DNA of 64,000 bases from Peromyscus leucopus. Taxonomy: Eukaryota > Chordata > Mammalia > Rodentia > Cricetidae. The notes beneath the pieces were generated by a model. That model ran no database searches and was not told the origin of the DNA. It saw only the letters and a list, made by a program, of their open reading frames with translations. A program made the translations under genes and the position numbers. This document shows, piece after piece, positions 56,395 to 64,000 of this stretch (positions are counted from its first letter, which is position 1; each line of letters starts with the position of its first letter). The stretch is from positions 43,265,456 through 43,329,455 of the forward strand of contig NC_051070.1 in the NCBI RefSeq assembly GCF_004664715.2, in the 5' to 3' direction.

Positions 56395-57600
56395 GATAGC
56401 AGTTATAAAAACCTCAATAGCATTCCTTCCAAACATTAGAGGAAGGCCCAAGATGGCCAGAACAGTCCTGAACAATAAAAGAACTGCTGGAGGTATCACT
56501 GTCTCAGATTTCAAGTTGTACTACAGAACTAGAGTAATAAAAACAGCATGGTATTGTCATAAAAATAGACACATTGATCAATGGAAGCTAATTGAAGACT
56601 CCGAAATATACACTGGGGAAAAGACAGGAGCTTCAGCAAGTGGTGTTGGTCAAACTCAATGGCTGCATGTAGAAGAATTAAAACAGAGCCATACTTATCA
56701 CCCTATACCAAACACAACTTCAAATGGACCAAGGACCAACATAAGACCAGATACACTGAACCTGAAAGAAGAGACAGTGGATAATGGCCTTGAATCCACA
56801 GGCACAGGAAAATATTTTCTCAACAGAATATCGATAATATGGGCACTAAGAACAACAATAAAAAGGGACCTCATGAAACTGAAGAGCTCCTGTACAGCAA
56901 AGGATGTCACCACTCCAGCAAAATGGCAAGCTACTGAAAAGATCTTTATCCATTATACATCTAATATAGGGTTAGTATCTAGAATATATCAATAACCAAA
57001 AACTGAGCATCAAGAAAACAAATAACCCAATTAAAAATAGAATACATAACTAAGCAGAGAGTTCTCAAAAGACAAAACATACATGGCTGAGAAATTCTTA
57101 AATATTCAACATCCTTACACATCAGGGAAATTCAAATTAAAGCTATTTTACCCCAATCAGAATTGCCAAGATTGGTAAAAAAAAACAAATGACAGCATAC
57201 GCTGGTGACGATGCTGGGGAAAGAGAACACTTGTTCATTGCCAGTAGCAATGCAAATTGGTACAGCCACTATGGAATTTAGTGTGGTAGTTCCTTAGGAA
57301 GCTAGGAATAGCTCTACCTCGAGATTCAGCTGTATGACTCTACATCCTACTACAGAGATATGTGCTCATCCATGTTCACTGCTGTTCTATTCATAATAGC
57401 CAGAAACTGAAAAGAGCCTATATGTCCATCAACTAAAAAATAGGTAATGAAAGTGTAGTACATTTACACAGTGAAAAATTATACAGCTGTTAAGAAAAAA
57501 TGAAGTTTAAAGGTAAATGGATGGAGCTGGGGGGGGGGAAACATTCTGAGTGAGGTGCCCTAAACCCCAAAAGATAAATATCTGTTTTCTCTTATATGCA
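56395..57600 (+). pseudogene. Rodent LINE-1 (Lx-like) ORF2 C-terminal remnant
   Basis: A 200-codon frame (56393-56995) carries L1 ORF2 text such as LNNKRTAGGITVSDFKLYYR, VIKTAWYCHKNRHIDQW and LKSSCTAKDVTTPAKWQATEKIF. It then breaks up, but landmarks continue ('agcagagagttctcaaaag', 'catcagggaaattcaaatta', 'cattgccagtagcaatgcaa', 'acatttacacagtgaaaaat'). It is the second copy of the Lx-like family in this window, parallel to 46996-51058. It lacks the endonuclease and most of RT. Confidence 0.85.
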
Positions 57601-59315
<1,715 letters not shown>

Positions 59316-59389
59316 GAAGGAGGGAGAAAGAGAAACAAGGAAGGTGAAAAAGCACACCTGGGGGATAAAATTGAAACCACATGCTGTCT

Positions 59390-59598
59390 GGTAAGAGACT
59401 GCGTCTCAACTGCACGAAGAGCTCCTGCAAGTCAGTAACAAAGACAATGAGCACAACTCAAAAGAAAAAAATCTGATTAACATTTCTCCACAGAAAATAT
59501 GCAGGTGGGAAAAAAAAATAAAAAAGATGCTCATTGTCATTAGTCATCACCATCCCCTGATGAGGTAACCCTTCGTGTCCTTTAAGATAACACCAATC
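59390..59598 (+). mobile_element. Old L1M-type LINE-1 ORF2, part 1
   Basis: 'aagagctcctgcaagtcagt', 'aacaaagacaatgagcacaa', 'catttctccacagaaaatat', 'agatgctcattgtcattagt' follow L1 ORF2 C-terminal order. It is interrupted by B2 and an LTR, and resumes at 60820. The last 15 bases are the B2 target-site duplication. Confidence 0.7.
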
Positions 59599-59790
59599 GG
59601 GGCTGGAGAGATGGCTCAGAAGTTAAGAGCACTGGCTGCTCTTCCAGAGGTCCTGAGTTCAATTCCCAGCAACCATATGGCGACTCACAACCATCTGTAG
59701 TGAGATCTGGTGCCCTCTTCTGGCCTGCAGTCATACATGCTGTATACACAATAAATAAATCTTTTTTTTAAAAAAAAAAAAAAAAAAAAA
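59599..59790 (+). repeat. B2 SINE with poly(A)
   Basis: Well-preserved B2: 'ggggctggagagatggctca', 'gttaagagcactggctgctc', 'gttcaattcccagcaacc', 'ctcacaaccatctgtagtga', 'gtgccctcttctggcctgca', 'aataaataaatc', poly(A). Its 15-bp duplication aagataacaccaatc is at 59584-59598. The 3' copy is split: aagataac at 59791-59798 and gataacaccaatc at 60807-60819. Confidence 0.95.
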
Positions 59791-59798
59791 AAGATAAC

Positions 59799-60806
59799 TG
59801 CTGCGGGCCGCAGGAATATATCATAAGAACTCAGCTGGTTATGGCAAAGTCACTACCTGGAGGGATCATGGAATTCCTCCAGAGGAAGCCAAATCCCAAG
59901 GAGTTTTTGGTGTTACTTGGCTTGTTATATATCAGCTGTCTTCTGTTATGAAAATCATGTGTGCCTTCATAGTTTTCCCAATTGACTTTTCCCTAAGAAG
60001 GGCTAACAGTGTAGACTGATCACTCTCTGGACATACACATTCCAGGTATTTGGAGAACAGCCTCAGGAAAGGCTTTCTCTGGAATCAGATTATCTCCCTT
60101 GGCCACTTTCTAGGACTACAGGAAACACCACCCAGGTGGGCGCCCATTGTTAGTCCCAGGTGGACTAACAATGATAACAGCCCACATGCAAGTCTCCTGA
60201 CTTACAGTAAATTCCACAAGGAGACACCGCCTAGGAGAGGTGGACGTTAAGTAATAGCTTTACACAATTTAGCTCGGACCCTCTCTTTATATACCGAGAC
60301 TTCCAGGAGGCAGAAGGAAGAGAGAAGAGAATGGAAGAACTAGATGGGTAAGAACTTGAGAGGAACAAACTGAGATGGGGAAGAAGTAGATTGAAGGGCT
60401 ACAGGAGAGTACTAGAGGAACGAGATGGAAGATGAGAAAGAGCCAGATGGGGAAGAACAAGATGAAGTAGAACGAGAAGACAAGAGAGGAGACGGGAGAG
60501 GAGATGATATGGGAAGGAACAAAATGGATGAGAACCTAAAAGGGGCAGAACTAGATGAAGGAATTAAGATAGAACCTAGAGGGGATCGTAGACAAGTGTA
60601 GAGAGAAATCAGGCTAAAGATGACCTAAACATGAGAGCAGAATATAAGCTTATAACTGTCACAGAATAATAAAGTATATGGACTAAGGAGTTTCGTGTAC
60701 ATAGATTCATTTCTTTTCATCAAAGATTAATTATCAGCTGGTTGTAGATTCTTCCCGGACCCTGGGAGGGGACTATCGAGGGGCTGGACCCCCATAGTCC
60801 TTGATA
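59799..60806 (+). mobile_element. About 1-kb LTR-type element nested in the B2 target-site duplication
   Basis: It is flanked by a perfect 6-bp duplication, GATAAC (59793-59798 and 60807-60812), and starts TGCTGCGGGCCGC. Inside are a TATA-like 'ctctttatataccgagac' (about 60281-60300), a purine-rich block of GAAGA/GATGG units (60305-60560) and 'cagaataataaagtatat' (about 60662-60680), which could be a polyadenylation signal: the layout of U3, R and U5. The 3' end reads 'agtccttgata', not CA, so the terminus is atypical or mutated. No coding sequence was found. I cannot name the family; the 6-bp duplication suggests an ERVK-type integrase. Confidence 0.7.
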
Positions 60807-60819
60807 GATAACACCAATC

Positions 60820-60851
60820 AATAATAATAATAATAATGATAATAATAATAT
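60820..60851. repeat. (AAT)n microsatellite
   Basis: About ten AAT units with one GAT interruption, directly after the nested LTR's duplicated target. Confidence 0.9.
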
Positions 60852-61505
60852 CAAGTATTGGCAGTGATATGACAAAATGGCAATCTTTGTGGAGAGATAA
60901 AATAGTGCAGTCACTTTTGAGTGACCTCAAAAGATTACTATAAATTATTATAAAACCCAGAATGCCACTATTAGGTATAAAAGAGCATTTAAGAAAACAG
61001 AAAACATTTGTCCACATAAAAAAATTGTACATTAATATTCATTATAACATTATTCATAATAGCCAAAACAAAGATAGAAGCAACCAAAATGTTCAATCAG
61101 CTGATGGGTAAATGGTTAAACAAAATATGGCATACCCATACAATGTAATATTTGTCAAAAAAAATATGTGCTATAATAAATGAATCTTGAAATTATTAGG
61201 CTAAGTTTAAGAAGCCAATCACAAAAATGTCACATATTCTATTTCTATGTAGTGTACAAATGGGTAGAATTGCACAGACAAAAATTAGATACAAAGCTCT
61301 GTAGACCTTGGATGGGGAGCAGTGTTAGGACAGACAGCGAATGACTTTCATGGATATAGAGTTTGTTTGTATGGTAAATAAAAAAGATTCTAGCATTAAT
61401 GGTTTAATCATTTTATGATTTACAATAAACACTGAATCATATTTAAGCGGGTGAATTCCATGATCTGTGAATTATTTCTCAATAAAGCAGATTTCTAAGA
61501 AGCAG
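60820..61505 (+). mobile_element. Old L1M-type LINE-1 ORF2 end and 3' UTR, part 2
   Basis: After an (AAT)n patch (60820-60851) the L1M continues: 'aacccagaatgccactatta', 'acattattcataatagccaa', 'acccatacaatgtaatattt', 'aagaagccaatcacaaaaat', 'tcccatgatctgtgaattat'-like sequence, and 'ctcaataaagcagatttcta' near the end. The frame is destroyed. Confidence 0.75.
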
Positions 61506-61608
61506 TGGCTTACTATCTGCTCAGGATTGTACTGCAGAACCTGAACAGGATGGTAAAACAATGAAGGAAGAAAGGAAGGAGAGGAGGCAAAGGCAAAAGA
61601 TAAAGGAA

Positions 61609-61762
61609 TGGGCCATGTGTGGTGGGAGCACACGCCTCTAATCCCAGCACTCAGGAGGATCTCTATGAGTTCTAGTCCAGCCTGATCTACATAGTGAGTT
61701 CCAAGACAGCCAGAGCAACACAGTGAGACCCTGTCTCAAAAACAAACAAAAAAGATATAAGA
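61609..61762 (+). repeat. B1 SINE with internal deletion
   Basis: 'gccatgtgtggtgggagcac', 'gcctctaatcccagcactca', then directly 'ggaggatctctatgagttct' (the usual 'gcagaggca' stretch is missing), 'gagaccctgtctcaaaaac'. An older B1. Confidence 0.9.
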
Positions 61763-62343
61763 ATGGAAAATATGACTGAAAAACTGAAAAAATCGAAATT
61801 GATAATATTAGTATTACATGATTGCCTAAAGGAAATTTACTTGAATTAACAACAAAATTAAGTAATGTTGTTAAATATAAAATCAATACATTAAAATCAA
61901 TTTAATTTCTATACATCATTGATGGCACTTGGAAAATGGTTATTAAAAGATATTGAGATATTTATATTTAAAAGATATTTAAAATATCTTTTAAAAGATA
62001 TTCATTAATAATATCCTACCAAAGACAGAGTACTATAAGTCTAATAAGAGACACATAAAATTCTCTTGAAAAACCTATAAAACCATTTTGAAAGACTGGA
62101 GAAGAGCTAAACATGGAGAGATATACTAAATTCATGGATTAGAGAACTTAATTTGGTAAATGGTGTCAGAACTTTCAAAATTGATGCACAGATATAATTC
62201 CATGAAAATGCTGATGTCTATTTATGGAATTTGACAGATTATTCTAAAATACATACAGAAAAACAAAGGTCAAAATAATAGGCAAGGGAGAGTCAGAAAA
62301 GTGCATGAAGACCTGAGTTTTGTACCGAAAACCTACATACAAA
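61763..62343 (+). mobile_element. Old L1M-type ORF2 remnant
   Basis: 'aatataaaatcaatacatta', 'aaatcaatttaatttctata', 'catcattgatggcacttgga', 'agagatatactaaattcatg', 'ttccatgaaaatgctgatg' follow L1 ORF2 order ('aaaatcaattgcatttctatacac ... tgttcatggattgg'). Confidence 0.65.
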
Positions 62344-62344
62344 A

Positions 62345-62550
62345 AACAGGTATGGTGGTGTGCTCTCATAATCCAATCCCAGGGGCAATGGATATAGTAC
62401 AATCCCTGGGCTTGCTGGAAAGATCCCATCCAGTAAGAGACCACGTTACAAAAAAAAAAAAAAAAAAAAGATGTATGACGCCTGAGGAGGAATATCATCT
62501 AAGGTTGTCTTCTGGTTTCCATGTGATTAGGAGTGCACACACACACAAAT
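62345..62550 (+). repeat. B4-like SINE
   Basis: 'acaggtatggtggtgtgctc', 'aatccaatcccaggggcaat', 'gagaccacgttacaaaaaaa', then 'cctgaggaggaatatcatct' and 'aaggttgtcttctggtttcc', and a short CA tail. This is the order of B1/B4 with the rodent 3' part, strongly diverged. Confidence 0.6.
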
Positions 62551-62579
62551 ATAGGTAAAATATTCCATATGAACCAAGT

Positions 62580-62653
62580 GGAAAAGTTGGTGTAGTATAT
62601 ATGTTCAAGGTCCTAGGTTAATCCCTAGCACCACAAGGGGAAAAAAAAAGAAA
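62580..62653 (+). repeat. ID-like SINE
   Basis: 'ttggtgtagtatatatgttc', 'aaggtcctaggttaatccct', 'agcaccacaaggggaaaaaa': an ID head with a short A tail. Confidence 0.65.
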
Positions 62654-62824
62654 TATTTTATGACTAGTAATTAATTTACATGTAAGAGTAGGTGTAGGAT
62701 ACACCTTTTATAATTTATCCACATTTATACAGAAACCATAGCAATGCAAAAAGTTAGGGATCCATGCACATCAGTGATGCTGCCTTCAGACACTGAGGTT
62801 TAAGTCTTGTTGGTTCTGTACTGG

Positions 62825-63190
62825 TTAATTTTGTATTGCTGTAATGGGGTCCTGACAATACAACTTTACAAAGGAGGAATTTGTTTTGATCTGCAGTCCA
62901 AGAAGGTTTAATCTATGACCCTGTGGCCCCCTATGCTTGGACAGAGTATCATGGAGGTGGGAGTATGTGGTGCAGAGAGCCATGCCCTTCATAGTGGGTG
63001 TAAAGCAGAGAAGAAACAGGAAAGGACCAGGAACAAAGTGTCCCAATCTCCATGAAGATGTGCCAGTGATCCGCTTCCTCTAGTTAGACCCCCCCCACCA
63101 CTTCCTAAGTTTCCCAGAGCTTCCCAAGATAGCACCAGGAGCTGAGGACCTAGATTCCAACAACATGAGAACCACTTCACATTGAAACCA
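62825..63190. repeat. Old LTR-like interspersed repeat (family not assigned)
   Basis: 'ttttgtattgctgtaatggg', 'gggcctcaatgcttggacag'-like sequence, 'ccagtgatccgcttcctcta', 'cttcctaagtttcccagagc', 'accacttcacattgaaacc'. Same type as 33390-33720. Confidence 0.5.
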
Positions 63191-63199
63191 CAATAAGCA

Positions 63200-64000
63200 T
63201 CACAGTAAACCCAGTAAACCCACACCAAACTGCGAGGTGGTGTTGAAATAATGAGAATTATCAATGGAGTCGACTTAAGAGCCCCCAAACAGCTGCACAC
63301 AGATGCAAACACTTGACTTGAGATTAAGATAGAATTGCAGGTCAGATGGAAAAGAAAGGACTTCACAATACCAGAATAATTAATATTACTTTGCAGTCTC
63401 TCATAACATAATCCAAAATCAATTCCAAGTTAATTAAAAAATTGTTAACACAGGAGGCAAATCTATAAAACATATAAAGGAAAAAAATTTAAATAGGGAG
63501 ATTTCTTTATTGTCTCAAAGCAGGGAAGACTTCTTAAAACACAGATGGAAAAAAATGTGAAAGAAAACATGTTAAAATTGGACTACATTAAATTAAAAAC
63601 TAGTTTGCATCAGGAGAATATAAAAAGATAATGAAACAACATACAAATTGAAAGACTATATTTTAAAATATACTTAATTGGCAAAGGATTAAAATCTAGA
63701 ATATATATTTCATCATTATAAGATGCAAATTTCTTTTCTGTCTTAGGAACTCTTTTATCAGGGTGCATCTTACAATCCACTGTGTGTATTTCTGTATTTG
63801 TTAGTATATTTCTTTCACAGGAAAAAATAAAAGAGCAGTACCTCTTATAATAAGAGATCTCAAAAATTCAATGAAATATATCATAAAGAACTAGAGATCA
63901 ACATGCAAAAGAGGCAAACAAAACTCAATCAGAAATGGGCAGGATATTTGAACAGGCACTTCACAGAAAAGAGCACTTGAATAGCCTATAAATATGTGCA
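63200..64000 (+). mobile_element. Old L1M-type ORF2 remnant, running off the window
   Basis: 'cttcttaaaacacagatgga', 'gttaaaattggactacatta', 'aattaaaaactagtttgcat', 'aaaggattaaaatctagaat' and, after an insertion at 63700-63845, 'gaaatgggcaggatatttga', 'acaggcacttcacagaaaag'. The element continues beyond 64000. Confidence 0.7.
63700..63845. mobile_element. Possible MITE-like insertion in L1M
   Basis: A non-L1 segment between two collinear L1M parts. It begins 'tatttcatcattataagatg' and ends 'gtacctcttataataaga', so 'cattataag' and 'cttataat' form a short imperfect inverted repeat. No coding capacity. The family is unknown to me. Confidence 0.35.

Noticed and set aside
57528..57540. Run of G that might start a G-quadruplex
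   Set aside because: A single homopolymer in L1 sequence without neighbouring G runs of the right spacing.
59599..59700. tRNA-like pol III A-box and B-box sequences in B2, B3 and ID elements
   Set aside because: They are SINE heads, not tRNA genes. No complete cloverleaf or anticodon arm.

Overview
The window looks like a gene-poor, non-coding stretch of a muroid rodent nuclear genome. It carries B1, B2/B3, B4 and ID SINEs, rodent LINE-1s, solitary ERV LTRs, long CA/GA/GATA microsatellites and a background of old mammalian repeats (L2, MIR, MER3, MER20, MLT1-like, L1M). The B1 right arm (its 'gcacaaagctacacagag' form) and the 3' UTR of the youngest L1 look more like cricetids (hamster, vole or deer mouse) than Mus or Rattus. 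That is recognition from memory, not a database match. I see no functional protein-coding gene, rRNA, tRNA gene, CRISPR array or any prokaryotic feature. Nearly all open frames come from microsatellites, antisense repeats or decayed L1 ORF2.

Layout. Bases 1-25,000 are mostly single-copy DNA with scattered old repeats: MLT1-like, two MER3 copies, L2 copies all on the minus strand, MIRs, a rodent L1 tail, B1/B4 SINEs and microsatellites. One 273-bp interval (4208-4480) has good consensus splice signals on both sides. Bases 25,000-41,000 hold MIRs, two copies of one solitary LTR family (called LTR-A here), two of another (LTR-B), hAT-type DNA transposon remnants, and long repeat-poor AT-rich stretches that could be conserved non-coding DNA. 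Bases 41,000-64,000 are almost wall-to-wall LINE-1 in nested layers: old L1M copies, broken into by rodent L1s, SINEs, LTRs, one USP15-like pseudogene and a 5'-truncated young L1 (51187-55628) with a 16-bp target-site duplication.

No genes work together here. What can be reconstructed is the order of insertions. The clearest case is at 59584-60819: an L1M was hit by a B2, and an LTR element then landed in the B2's own 3' target-site duplication. Others are a young L1 inside an L1M at 51171-55644, a USP15-derived fragment inside a rodent L1 at about 47298, a SINE inside an L1M at 44396, a short poly(A)-tailed insert with a snoRNA-like hairpin at 43835-43964, and an LTR-A with duplicated GATAAG at 45939. 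The best candidates for undescribed material are the possible exon at 4208-4480, the snoRNA-like retroposon, the local 180-bp direct duplication at 3.5/5.2 kb, the nested LTR, and the unannotated repeat-poor stretches near 14.3, 25.1, 38.7 and 39.4 kb.
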